64,000 bases of DNA from Bin5 sp022821545 (GTDB taxonomy: Bacteria > Chloroflexota > Anaerolineae > Caldilineales > Caldilineaceae): the NCBI GenBank assembly GCA_963664085.2, contig CAXXLO010000002.1, positions 1,612,001-1,676,000 of the forward strand, in the 5' to 3' direction. Under the pieces are notes generated by a model. That model was not told the origin of the DNA and made no database searches. It saw only the letters and a program-made list of their open reading frames with translations. Each line of letters begins with the position of its first letter. Position 1 is the stretch's first letter. A program made the position numbers and the translations under genes. This document shows positions 53,550-61,834 of this stretch, one piece after another.

Positions 53550-54224
53550 ATGAGCGAAAATACGCCAGGCACAGTTGCATTTGCATTCTACGTTCTTCTA
53601 TTTGCTTGGATCGGCTTCCGGCGCGGCCTGTTCAGGGAGTTGTTGGTTCTGGTCGTCTCGGTCGGCGGCTTCTTCCTGCTGCAACAAAACCAGGGACTGG
53701 CCCTGGATATCGTCAGACAGGTGCTGGGAATCGTCTTCGGTGTCATCAGCGCCGGCGCAAAGTTACTGGCCTCGCTCCGCGCAGGGGACACAGGGGGAAT
53801 TGAAGAACCGGTCTACACCCTGGGCGCGTCGGACTGGCTTTCGAATGTGCAGCCGCCGACGGTCTCCTTTCTGGTCTGGTCGGGGTTGCTGCTGTTTACC
53901 TACCTGTTGACCAATAAGGCGATCCCTGACAGCCAGAGCTCATCCGGTCTCCTTGCGGCGATGCTCGGAATTGGCAACGGGCTGTTCTACATCCCTACTT
54001 TTGCGCCGCGGCTTATCAACTTCATCCCGGAAGTCGGGGTTACGTCGCTCTCATCTCCCGGCACGGGGATGGAGGGGTTTTTGCAAAGCGTGACTGACAT
54101 GATGCATTCCGGCTTTGGCGATCTCTGGGAGGCACTAGGGCCTCAACAACCCATCCTGGTCGCGATTGCGCTCACGGTGCTGCTCGTGGCGGTGATCAGC
54201 ACACTGCGTCGCGGCCAAACCTGA
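53550..54224 (+). CDS. CvpA-like membrane protein, first copy
   Basis: This 224-residue protein has four or five membrane segments (about 8-25, 30-50, 100-120, 130-150 and 200-218). Start ATG 53550; GTG 53520 is possible. The first helix pair WIGFRRGLFRELLVLVVSVGGFFLL (as GFRRGLFRELLVLVVS) resembles the CvpA/colicin V production family. The function of that family is not settled. It lies between murG and murC, next to a second protein of similar type, so a role at the division or wall site is possible but unproven. Family assignment is tentative. Confidence 0.6.
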   Translation: MSENTPGTVAFAFYVLLFAWIGFRRGLFRELLVLVVSVGGFFLLQQNQGLALDIVRQVLGIVFGVISAGAKLLASLRAGDTGGIEEPVYTLGASDWLSNVQPPTVSFLVWSGLLLFTYLLTNKAIPDSQSSSGLLAAMLGIGNGLFYIPTFAPRLINFIPEVGVTSLSSPGTGMEGFLQSVTDMMHSGFGDLWEALGPQQPILVAIALTVLLVAVISTLRRGQT

Positions 54225-54291
54225 TCGGACTCACAAGTACCAGGATGTGACAAGCCGCCACCCGTGAAACACGCCTGCCTACCAAACTGCT

Positions 54292-54837
54292 ATGGGTCTG
54301 ATCGAAGTCTATTTCGGCTCTATCGCCGGCATCATCACCATGATTGGCCTCGCCCAGGGTTATGCACGCGAACTGGGAAGGTCCATGATCATTATCGTCG
54401 CCATCTTTCTGCTGCTCTACGTCCAGGATCGTCTCAATCCGATCCTGGACAGTGTGTGGCGCATGGTATTCTCGACTGAAGACGCGGGCGCCCAGCAGCT
54501 GTTTCTGAGCAATTTCTACCTGGTCATTTTTGTCGTTATCATCTTTGCCGGCTATGCCGGACGGGTCATAACATTCAGCGGTCAGCAGTGGCCGATGCCC
54601 CAGGGCGCCATTCTCAGTTGCCTGGTCGGCGCCATCAACGGCTATCTGATCAGCGGCAGCCTCTGGTATTACCAGCACATCTACGGTTATCCCCTCTCAA
54701 ACCTGGGATGGATAAATCCGAACCTGTCGCCGATCGCCGTTGAGCTGGTGCGCTACCTCCCCCAAAATGTCATGCCGTCACCGACGCCTTGGGTGATTCC
54801 CATCGCGATACTGCTTCTGATGCGGGTGCGGGGATGA
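54292..54837 (+). CDS. CvpA-like membrane protein, second copy
   Basis: This 181-residue membrane protein has about four hydrophobic helices (about 8-20, 30-45, 75-90 and 105-125) and starts MGLIEVYFGSIAGIITMIGLAQGYARELGR (as GLAQGYARELGR), again in CvpA style with a small glycine and arginine loop. Its stop lies 3 nt before the TTG of murC, so translation is likely coupled. Together with the preceding gene it forms a tandem pair inside the cell wall cluster. I do not recognise a specific function. Confidence 0.55.
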   Translation: MGLIEVYFGSIAGIITMIGLAQGYARELGRSMIIIVAIFLLLYVQDRLNPILDSVWRMVFSTEDAGAQQLFLSNFYLVIFVVIIFAGYAGRVITFSGQQWPMPQGAILSCLVGAINGYLISGSLWYYQHIYGYPLSNLGWINPNLSPIAVELVRYLPQNVMPSPTPWVIPIAILLLMRVRG

Positions 54838-54840
54838 GAT

Positions 54841-56361
54841 TTGAATATGTTCCGGCTGAAGCGCGGCGCGGCCGCAGCCATGGAGGCAGCGATGCCGGTT
54901 GACAGCTGGCAGAACCAACTGCAAAAAGCGCTGGACGCCCCTCCACCCGGGAAAGGTGGGGACGACACGCGGCCGCGCGTGCATCTGATAGGAATAGGCG
55001 GCGCAGGTCTCTCCGCCATCGCCCACGTTCTCCTGGAACGGGGCATACACGTCAGCGGAAGCGACCGCCAGGAGAGCGAACGCACTCGCCGACTGGCCTC
55101 GGCCGGCGCGAAAATCTTCGGACGCCAGGGCGCGGCCGCAGATCTCGCCGGCCTGCCGGACCGGGAACGCCCGGACGTCGTCCTGATCAGCAGCGCCGTC
55201 GACGAAACCAATCCGGAACGCCAGACCGCACAGAGACTGGGGATACCGGTCGTCAGGCGGGAGTCGTTCCTCCCGCCGTTGCTGGCCGGCCGCGATGTCA
55301 TCGCAGTCTCCGGCACGCATGGCAAGAGCACGACAACCGCCATGATCGTGCAGACCCTGCAAGCAAACGGCTGCGACGCCGGCTATATCATCGGGGCCGA
55401 CCTGCCCGGATTCGGCAACGCCCACGCTGGGACAGCCGCCGAGTTTGTGATCGAAGCCGACGAGTATGACCGCATGTTCCATGGATTGACGCCGATGGTG
55501 GCCGTCGTAACCAATGTGGAGTGGGACCACCCCGACTGCTTTCCGACGCCGACCAGCTTTGTCGACGCCTTCCGCCAGTTTGTGGCGCAGGTGCGCGCCG
55601 AAGGATGCGTGGTCTCGTGCGGGGACGACCCCGGCGCCGAGGCGCTGCGCACAGGCCGTGCAACCGAAAACGGTCCCATCTGGCTGACGTATGGGCTGCG
55701 TGAAGGGTGCGACGTGCAGGCCGTCGGCGAGACGGTAGGCGGTGGCGGGGGCTATGCTGCCGCGGTGCAGAGTGAAGGGGAGTCGATCGGACGTCTGCAG
55801 CTGCAGGCGCCCGGTATCCACAACCTGCGCAATGCCTTGGCCGCGTTGACCGTCGCCCGCCGCTGTGGTGTGCCGGCGGCGCAGGTCCTGGTGAGCCTGC
55901 ATCAATATTCAGGCATCGACCGGCGTTTTGAGCTGAAAGGGACGCGACGGGGCGTGACGGTCGTCGACGACTACGCCCACCACCCCACCGAAATCCAGGC
56001 CACCCTGGCCGCGGCCCGCAACCGCTTCGGCGAGCGGCGCATCTGGGCCGTCTTTCAGCCCCACACCTTCAGCCGCACCAGGGCGCTGCTGCACAAAATC
56101 GCCTCCAGCTTCGACAACGCCGACGCCGTCCTGGTGACCGATATCTACGCCGCCAGAGAGAGCGGCGACAGGGCCATGGCCGCGGCCGAGATCGCGGTCG
56201 CCAGCCCACATCCATCGATTCGCCACAGCGGTGATATCGAGGAGACGAGCACGCTTCTCCACGGCGAAGTAACCGCCGGCGATGTCGTCCTGACACTGGG
56301 CGCAGGCACAAGCCACCGCATCGGTGAAACGCTGCTGGAGAGATTGGGAACCGATGGCTGA
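54841..56361 (+). CDS. murC: UDP-N-acetylmuramate-L-alanine ligase
   Basis: MurC adds L-alanine to UDP-MurNAc, the first step of peptide stem synthesis. The protein has 506 residues. It starts at TTG 54841, with ATG 54847 as an alternative, and carries about 40 extra residues before HLIGIGGAGLSAIAHVLLERG (as LIGIGGAGLSAIA). The ATP loop SGTHGKSTTTAM lies near 157 and EADEYDRMF near 203. VVDDYAHHPTEIQATL (near 375) and FQPHTFSRTRALL complete the family pattern. The stop is overlapped by the start of a decayed kinase gene at 56354. murB and ddl follow. Confidence 0.96.
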   Translation: MNMFRLKRGAAAAMEAAMPVDSWQNQLQKALDAPPPGKGGDDTRPRVHLIGIGGAGLSAIAHVLLERGIHVSGSDRQESERTRRLASAGAKIFGRQGAAADLAGLPDRERPDVVLISSAVDETNPERQTAQRLGIPVVRRESFLPPLLAGRDVIAVSGTHGKSTTTAMIVQTLQANGCDAGYIIGADLPGFGNAHAGTAAEFVIEADEYDRMFHGLTPMVAVVTNVEWDHPDCFPTPTSFVDAFRQFVAQVRAEGCVVSCGDDPGAEALRTGRATENGPIWLTYGLREGCDVQAVGETVGGGGGYAAAVQSEGESIGRLQLQAPGIHNLRNALAALTVARRCGVPAAQVLVSLHQYSGIDRRFELKGTRRGVTVVDDYAHHPTEIQATLAAARNRFGERRIWAVFQPHTFSRTRALLHKIASSFDNADAVLVTDIYAARESGDRAMAAAEIAVASPHPSIRHSGDIEETSTLLHGEVTAGDVVLTLGAGTSHRIGETLLERLGTDG

Positions 56362-56625
56362 AGGGGGAAATGTCCTGCCGCTTGTCCTGATCGAATGCGG
56401 GGCGCCGGCAAAACGACGCTGGCCCGCAAATTGGCCCCGGCTCTGGAACTGCCCTTGATCGCACGCGACGATCTGAAGGAGTCCCTTTTCGAGACGCTGG
56501 GCTGGTCAACGGTGGACTGGTCACAGCGGTTGGGCGGGCCCGTATTTCACGTCGACACCAGCAGTTTCGCGGCGCTCGATTTCGACCGGCTGCTAAGGCA
56601 ATTGCGCACCTTGCGAGGAATCTGA
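56354..56625 (+). pseudogene. Remnant of a P-loop kinase
   Basis: A first frame from ATG 56354 gives MAEGGNVLPLVLI and then loses homology. A shifted frame continues MRGAGKTTLARKLAPALEL, a Walker A motif with GAGKTT. It then gives IARDDLKESLFETLGW-STVDWSQRLG, typical of the small AAA-type kinases that follow the RDD pattern. After that the sequence jumps to VFHVDTSSFAALDFDRLL, which looks like the C-terminal strand and helix of the same fold. The middle about 90 residues are missing and one frameshift is needed at about 56385-56395. This is a deletion-plus-frameshift relic. It lies between murC and murB. Confidence 0.6.
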
Positions 56626-56632
56626 TCACGAA

Positions 56633-57649
56633 GTGACCGTACCCGAGACTATGGCACCAGCAACGGCTCCGGCCCGTTCAAAGCGAGAAATCCGCGCCGC
56701 CGCCCTCGAACAGATAGAGGCCCTCGGCGTGCAGATCCGGCAGGACCACCCGCTGGCGAACCTGACGACGATCAAAGTAGGCGGCCCTGCTGACTACTTC
56801 GCGGTGGTCACAGACACGCATAAGCTGCTGAAACTCGGGCGCTGGGCCAGGGCGAACGACCTGCCCTACCTGGTCCTGGGCGGCGGCAGCAATGTGCTGA
56901 TCAGCGACCGGGGCGTGCGCGGGTTGGTGATCCATAATCGCTGCAATGCAGTGCAGGTGCAGGACGCCCCCTGCTGCGATTACCCCAAAGACACCCGTCC
57001 CTTCCTCTACGCCGAGAGCGGCGCGCTCATGGCCGGCGCGGCTCGTACCGCCATCAACGCCGGGTTGACCGGACTCGAGTGGGCGGTGAGTGTGCCCGGC
57101 TCCGTCGGCGGAGCCGTTGTCAACAACGCCGGCGCACATGGCGGCGAAGTGAAGGACTCGCTGTGGGACGTTCTACTGCTTGACGACAACGGCGATATCC
57201 AGGTCTACCGCGTCAAGGACCTCGCTTACGCTTACCGTCAAAGCAGCTTGAAACGGGAAGGGACTGCCGACGCCGGTTTCGGCCCCGTCCTCTTGAGTGC
57301 CAACTTTCGGCTGCAAGCCGGCGACCGGGAAACGATCCGCGCCGCCGCGCAGTCTTTCCTGGGCCATCGACGCAGCACACAGCCAGTGGAGCCCTCGCTG
57401 GGCAGCACATTCCTCAACCCGCCAGGCGACTTTGCCGGACGCCTGATCGAGGAGGCCGGGCTGAAGGGGTTTCGTCTCGGCGGCGTCGAGGTCAGCCGAA
57501 CGCATGCCAACTTTCTCATCAACCCCGGCGGCGTCGGCGCCGCGACAGCCGCCGGGGTCATGGCGATGATCGAACATATTCAGTCGGCGGTGGACCGCCG
57601 CAGCGGCGTAGAACTGCAGCCGGAACTTCAGAAAATCGGGGAATGGTGA
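56633..57649 (+). CDS. murB: UDP-N-acetylenolpyruvoylglucosamine reductase
   Basis: FAD-dependent reductase forming UDP-MurNAc from UDP-GlcNAc-enolpyruvate. The protein has 338 residues. It starts at GTG 56633; ATG 56651 is an alternative. NLTTIKVGGPADYFAVV (about 43-60) and LVLGGGSNVLISDRGVRG (about 82-99) begin the FAD-binding part. VPGSVGGAVVNNAGAHGGE (about 155-173) is the next landmark. The C-terminal domain has STFLNPPGDFAGRLIEEAG, which resembles the type II MurB pattern in which the catalytic serine lies in GSTF. It is translationally close to ddl, whose start overlaps its stop. Confidence 0.96.
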   Translation: MTVPETMAPATAPARSKREIRAAALEQIEALGVQIRQDHPLANLTTIKVGGPADYFAVVTDTHKLLKLGRWARANDLPYLVLGGGSNVLISDRGVRGLVIHNRCNAVQVQDAPCCDYPKDTRPFLYAESGALMAGAARTAINAGLTGLEWAVSVPGSVGGAVVNNAGAHGGEVKDSLWDVLLLDDNGDIQVYRVKDLAYAYRQSSLKREGTADAGFGPVLLSANFRLQAGDRETIRAAAQSFLGHRRSTQPVEPSLGSTFLNPPGDFAGRLIEEAGLKGFRLGGVEVSRTHANFLINPGGVGAATAAGVMAMIEHIQSAVDRRSGVELQPELQKIGEW

Positions 57650-57654
57650 CTCAT

Positions 57655-58797
57655 ATGGCATACAATTCAGTACGGGTCGGTGTCCTTTTTGGCGGCAAGA
57701 GCGGCGAGCACGAAATCTCCCTTCTCAGCGCGCAAACGGTCATCCGCGCCCTGGACGAGGCCGGCTACGAAACGGTGCGGCTCGGCATTACCAAGACCGG
57801 TGAATGGCTCACCGGCGCCGACCCGCTGACGCAGCTGACCAGCGCCAAGGGAAGAGAAAACGGCCATGGCAAGATGCAGAAGGCCGACTCCGCCCCGCTC
57901 GCGCCCCGCTCGGCGCAGCTCCCGCTCATGCAGCATAGCGAGCGCCTGCCCCCAGTGGACCTCATCTTTCCCGTGCTCCACGGCCCCTACGGTGAGGACG
58001 GGACCGTGCAAGGACTGCTCGAGATGCTCGAAATGCCTTATGTAGGCTGCGGTGTTCTCGCCAGCGCCGTCGCGATGGACAAAATTGCCGCGAAGGCGCT
58101 CTTTGCCGCCGCAGGTATCCCCCAGGTCGCCTACCGCACCCTGCTGCGCCGAAACTGGGCCAAAGGTCGGGGGTCCGACCCCGACGCACGCGAAAACCGG
58201 CGTGAGAAGCTCCTGGACGACCTGGAGTCTGCCCTGCCCTATCCACTCTTCGTCAAGCCGGCAAATCTCGGCAGCAGCGTCGGCATCAGCAAAGTCAGAG
58301 ACCGGGTGGAATTGGTGCATGCCATCGAGTTCGCCTGCCGCTACGACCGCAAAGTGCTCATTGAGGAAGGCGTTCACGACGCCCGCGAGCTGGAGGTCAG
58401 CGTTCTCGGCAACGATGAGCCCCGCGCGAGCGTCGTCGGCGAGGTGGTTCCGGCAAATGAGTTCTACGACTACGAGGCCAAGTACCTGGACAAGGGCAGC
58501 CGGCTCCTGATCCCGGCCGACATTCCCCCCGCCCTGGCAGACGAAATTCGTCAGCTGTCCGTTCGCGCCTTCCAGGCGCTTGACGGAGCCGGCCTTGCGC
58601 GGGCAGACTTTCTGTTGGGCGCCGACGGCCAGCTCTATCTCAATGAGTTGAATACCATGCCCGGTTTTACCGCCAGCAGCATGTACCCGAAGCTTTGGGA
58701 AGCCAGCGGCGTTCCCCTGACCGATCTGGTCGGCAGCCTAGTCGATATGGCCCTCGAACGGCACGCGGACCGCCGGCAGAACCGGATTCATCGCTAG
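57655..58797 (+). CDS. ddl: D-alanine-D-alanine ligase
   Basis: Joins two D-alanines for use by MurF. The protein has 380 residues from ATG 57655. ATG 57643 would overlap the murB stop and is equally possible. The N-terminal GVLFGGKSGEHEISLLSA and catalytic-region blocks LFVKPANLGSSVGISKV (about 205-220), EEGVHDARELEVSVLG and LNELNTMPGFT (near the C-terminus) are present. A hydrophilic insert of about 35 residues lies near 65-100, ahead of LIFPVLHGPYGEDGT. The gene lies between murB and ftsQ, an arrangement common in dcw clusters. Confidence 0.96.
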   Translation: MAYNSVRVGVLFGGKSGEHEISLLSAQTVIRALDEAGYETVRLGITKTGEWLTGADPLTQLTSAKGRENGHGKMQKADSAPLAPRSAQLPLMQHSERLPPVDLIFPVLHGPYGEDGTVQGLLEMLEMPYVGCGVLASAVAMDKIAAKALFAAAGIPQVAYRTLLRRNWAKGRGSDPDARENRREKLLDDLESALPYPLFVKPANLGSSVGISKVRDRVELVHAIEFACRYDRKVLIEEGVHDARELEVSVLGNDEPRASVVGEVVPANEFYDYEAKYLDKGSRLLIPADIPPALADEIRQLSVRAFQALDGAGLARADFLLGADGQLYLNELNTMPGFTASSMYPKLWEASGVPLTDLVGSLVDMALERHADRRQNRIHR

Positions 58798-58886
58798 TCG
58801 GGCTCTGTAGACACAGACGCGAGGCCTCTGCGGCAGCGGTTGAAAAGCGCTGGCGTCTTGTAGAGTAGTACAATCTGATCAGTACA

Positions 58887-59876
58887 ATGCAAATTGTCTT
58901 CAATTCAGGGCGCAAACAAAAACGAGGATCGCGCGCAGCGCAGAAGGCCGTGTCTTCCAAACGAGTGCGGCGGCGGCGGCACGCCCAAACGCGCCGCCGA
59001 TTCTCCTCGGCGCTGCGTTCGACGCACGCCTTTGTCCTGCGAAGCGGCCGGTCGCGGCTGGGCTCTAAAGGGACCACAAAGGGGAAAACCTCATCGCTCC
59101 CCGTTCCCGTTGGCGCGCAGGCAACTCTCTTCCCCGGCTTTTCCGGTCTGGCCCCAAGCAAAACTGTCAGTCTGTTGCTGCTGGCTGCGGTCGCGGCTGC
59201 TCTGTATTGGCTGTACACCAGCGAAAGCTTCTACATCTATCGCGAAAATGTGCGTTTTGAAGGGGCGCAATATCTTTCCCAGGACGAACTCTTCGCTGCC
59301 TGCGATATCGACAGCTGGAGTATCTTCTGGCTGGATCCGGAAAAGATCGAAGAACAGGTGATGACGCATCCGTATGTCACCGCCGCCGACGCGAAAATTC
59401 GCTGGCCCGGGCATGTCGAAATCAGCGTTCAAGAGGTGCGGCCCGTGGCTCTCTGGGCCACCGAGCAGCAGGAGTATTGGCTACTGGAGGACGGCGTGGC
59501 CCTGGCGCCCCGAGAACTGGACTTGCAGCCGGCGCTGCGGATCATCGACCCCTCGGCCGAGGCGCGGATTGAAAACGTGGAAGGCACCCTTCAGATCGAT
59601 AAACGGATCCTGACCTCTGCCATGATTCTGTCAAATCGTCTTTCCATCGTTAATGAGTTCTGGTACAATTCTCTTTACGGCCTGAATTTCAGCCTGCCGT
59701 CTACTCAGGCTTGGGTCCACTGGGGAGACGGCTACAAATTTGAAGAAAAATGGAAGGTTCTGCAAAGCCTAAAGCCGCAATTGGAAGCAGCCGGAAGCGA
59801 AGCTATCACCCTCAATGTTTCGGTGCCGAACCGTTCCTTCACCCGCCGGTACGACGACGATCCGGATGAGCAATAG
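58887..59876 (+). CDS. ftsQ: Cell division protein FtsQ
   Basis: Bitopic division protein that, with FtsL and FtsB, activates septal synthesis. The protein has 329 residues. The cytoplasmic N-terminus (1-88) is long and very Arg/Lys/Ser-rich. One membrane helix (about 92-110) is followed by a POTRA domain (about 115-185) with YIYRENVRFEGAQYLSQDELF at its start and HPYVTAADAKIRWPGHVEISVQEVRP (as RWPGHVEISVQEVRP). A beta domain and acidic tail complete it. Start ATG 58887 has no clear Shine-Dalgarno site. It precedes ftsA by 53 nt. Confidence 0.9.
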   Translation: MQIVFNSGRKQKRGSRAAQKAVSSKRVRRRRHAQTRRRFSSALRSTHAFVLRSGRSRLGSKGTTKGKTSSLPVPVGAQATLFPGFSGLAPSKTVSLLLLAAVAAALYWLYTSESFYIYRENVRFEGAQYLSQDELFAACDIDSWSIFWLDPEKIEEQVMTHPYVTAADAKIRWPGHVEISVQEVRPVALWATEQQEYWLLEDGVALAPRELDLQPALRIIDPSAEARIENVEGTLQIDKRILTSAMILSNRLSIVNEFWYNSLYGLNFSLPSTQAWVHWGDGYKFEEKWKVLQSLKPQLEAAGSEAITLNVSVPNRSFTRRYDDDPDEQ

Positions 59877-59929
59877 TTCTTGATACGACGCCAATATCCC
59901 TAAAAAACTATCAGTTTGAGAAATCGTCA

Positions 59930-61189
59930 GTGACCAGAGAGATTATCGCGGCGGTCGATGTAGGCACCACAAAAATCTGCGCACTGGTGGGCACTGTCAT
60001 CCATGACAGTCTGGGCAATCTCGCCGTCAGAGTTCTGGGCGGCGGTGTCACGCCGAGCAGAGGATTGCGCCGCGGCGTTGTCATGGATGTGCCGGAGGTG
60101 ACCACCGCCATCGGCGAGGCGCTGGAGACGGCCGAACAAGAATCCGGTAGACAGATCACCAGTTGCTATCTGGGCATCGCCGGCAACCACATTGCTACCT
60201 CCAACAGCGCCGGCATCAGCCCGGTCGACGGACGTCATGGCGTCACGGGCAACGATATGCAACGGGCGCTGGAGGCCGCACGCGCCGTTCAGATAGCCGC
60301 CAACAGGCAGATCATCCACGTGATCGCCCGCCACTGGAAGGTCGACGAGCAGGAAAATATCCAGCAACCTCTGGGCATCCTCGGCAGCCGCCTGGAAGTC
60401 GACGCACATATCGTCACCGGCACCATCAACGCCATCAACAATCTCGCCCAGTGTGTACTGGCCCATGGCATCGACATCGACGAACTGGTCCTGGAACCCC
60501 TGGCCAGCGGCGAGGCCGTGCTGACCGCAGAAGAGCGGCAGATGGGCGTCGTCATGGCCGACCTCGGCGGCGGCACCACAGACCTGGCTCTCTTTCGCGG
60601 CAACGGTCTTTGGCACACCGAAGTGCTGGACGTAGGTGGAAGCCACATGACCAATGACGTGGCAATCGGGCTGCGCGCCCCGTTCGAAGTGGCCGAAGAG
60701 TTGAAACTTCGCTACGGCCACCTGCAACCGGAACGAATTGCCGAAGACGAACAGGTCTGGGCAACCGTTTTTGGTGATAGACCGGAGCGCACCTTTAGTC
60801 GGCGCTTTATCAGCCAGATCCTGCAGGCGCGGGCCGAAGAAACCGCCGAACTCATCCAGAGCCGGATTGCCAAGAGCAGCTACGGCCACATGGTGCCGGC
60901 AGGCCTTGTCCTCACGGGCGGCGCCAGCCAGCTCCCCGGCGCAGTGGATCTGTTCCGCAGAATCTTGCGCATGCCGGTACGTATCGGGAGCCCCGTCGAT
61001 CATCCCGCCGTGCATGGATTGAGCAGAGAACTGCAATCTCCGGCCTTCGCCACCGCTGCCGGCCTCCTGCTCTGGGCGCTCTACGAAGACGCCCGCGCCA
61101 TCCACTACCCCATGCAGAGAATGATCCCGGAAAACGGGCAGATTCTGGACAAGGTCGGCGGCTGGCTCAGGAGTCTGCTGCCCGATTGA
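59930..61189 (+). CDS. ftsA: Cell division protein FtsA
   Basis: Actin-like ATPase tethering FtsZ to the membrane. The protein has 419 residues from GTG 59930. IIAAVDVGTTKICALVG (phosphate loop 1, residues 4-20), ADLGGGTTDLALF (phosphate loop 2, about 207-219) and GLVLTGGASQLPGAVDL (adenosine motif, about 325-341) are in order. The last residues DKVGGWLRSLLPD form the amphipathic membrane-targeting helix usual for FtsA. A gap of 645 nt separates it from ftsZ, longer than in most clusters, so ftsZ probably has its own transcription start. Confidence 0.97.
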   Translation: MTREIIAAVDVGTTKICALVGTVIHDSLGNLAVRVLGGGVTPSRGLRRGVVMDVPEVTTAIGEALETAEQESGRQITSCYLGIAGNHIATSNSAGISPVDGRHGVTGNDMQRALEAARAVQIAANRQIIHVIARHWKVDEQENIQQPLGILGSRLEVDAHIVTGTINAINNLAQCVLAHGIDIDELVLEPLASGEAVLTAEERQMGVVMADLGGGTTDLALFRGNGLWHTEVLDVGGSHMTNDVAIGLRAPFEVAEELKLRYGHLQPERIAEDEQVWATVFGDRPERTFSRRFISQILQARAEETAELIQSRIAKSSYGHMVPAGLVLTGGASQLPGAVDLFRRILRMPVRIGSPVDHPAVHGLSRELQSPAFATAAGLLLWALYEDARAIHYPMQRMIPENGQILDKVGGWLRSLLPD

Positions 61190-61834
61190 GGAAACGTCTC
61201 CTCCCGTGCGCCCTGCCACACCCCAGGTTGGCAGTCAACCAGGTCAGCGCGCGCCGCAACCCCCATGCAGCCTCTCCGAGATCGACAGCAAAAGCCTTCA
61301 AATTTCGCGGTGCCGCGTAGCCCTTGCGCGCGGGTAGCGCCGTAACCCGCTGCTGTCGTAGATGGATCGTAGGTATATTGCCCAGGACAGATTCAAGGGT
61401 GTCTTGCCAGCTCACAGACCGGCCACGCGCAGAGAATATCCCCTCCAAAGAGACGGAGAAAAACCCCCTTGTGGCCTGCTGATTCTCGCTTTTGCGGCGC
61501 TGGCGGCACATAGCGGGTATTTCGTAGATGAATCGTAGGCATATAGTCAAGAATAAGCCCCGATTCAGGCCCAAGTCAATCCTGCTACAGCCGGAGATGG
61601 CATCTTGCCGGATTCCAGAGTATTTGCCCTGAGATCGGCCTGAAATACCGTCCAATTCGGGTCCTTTCGCGAGGGTACCCCCAATTCAGAGACTTTGCAT
61701 TCGATTTCAGGTGTAGTACGATGGAACAATTCTGACATAGCGGTGAGAACGCAGCTTTTGGTATCCCCGCGGGAAGTGCAATTACCAGAAAGCGAACCGG
61801 AGTACGTCTGCCAGCGGTTAAAGGAGACCAATCT
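61190..61834. other. ftsA-ftsZ intergenic region (645 nt)
   Basis: No gene is supported; reverse-strand frames here have no family signal. It holds a 25-nt near-identical direct repeat (61356-61380 and 61522-61546) and a possible ftsZ promoter, TTGCAT (61695-61700), 16 nt, TACGAT (61717-61722). A purine-rich AAAGGAG site lies just before the ftsZ start. Confidence 0.6.
61356..61546 (+). repeat. Direct repeat pair upstream of ftsZ
   Basis: Copy 1 (61356-61380) begins TCGTAGATGGATCGTAGG and copy 2 (61522-61546) begins TCGTAGATGAATCGTAGG; the copies are 166 nt apart and differ at about four positions. Both contain an internal ATCGTAG unit. They may be binding sites for a regulator of ftsZ or duplicated promoter parts. 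Confidence 0.65.

Noticed and set aside
59927..61219. Minus-strand open frame (430 codons) opposite ftsA
   Set aside because: Shadow of ftsA; the protein-like signal is all on the plus strand (actin motifs).
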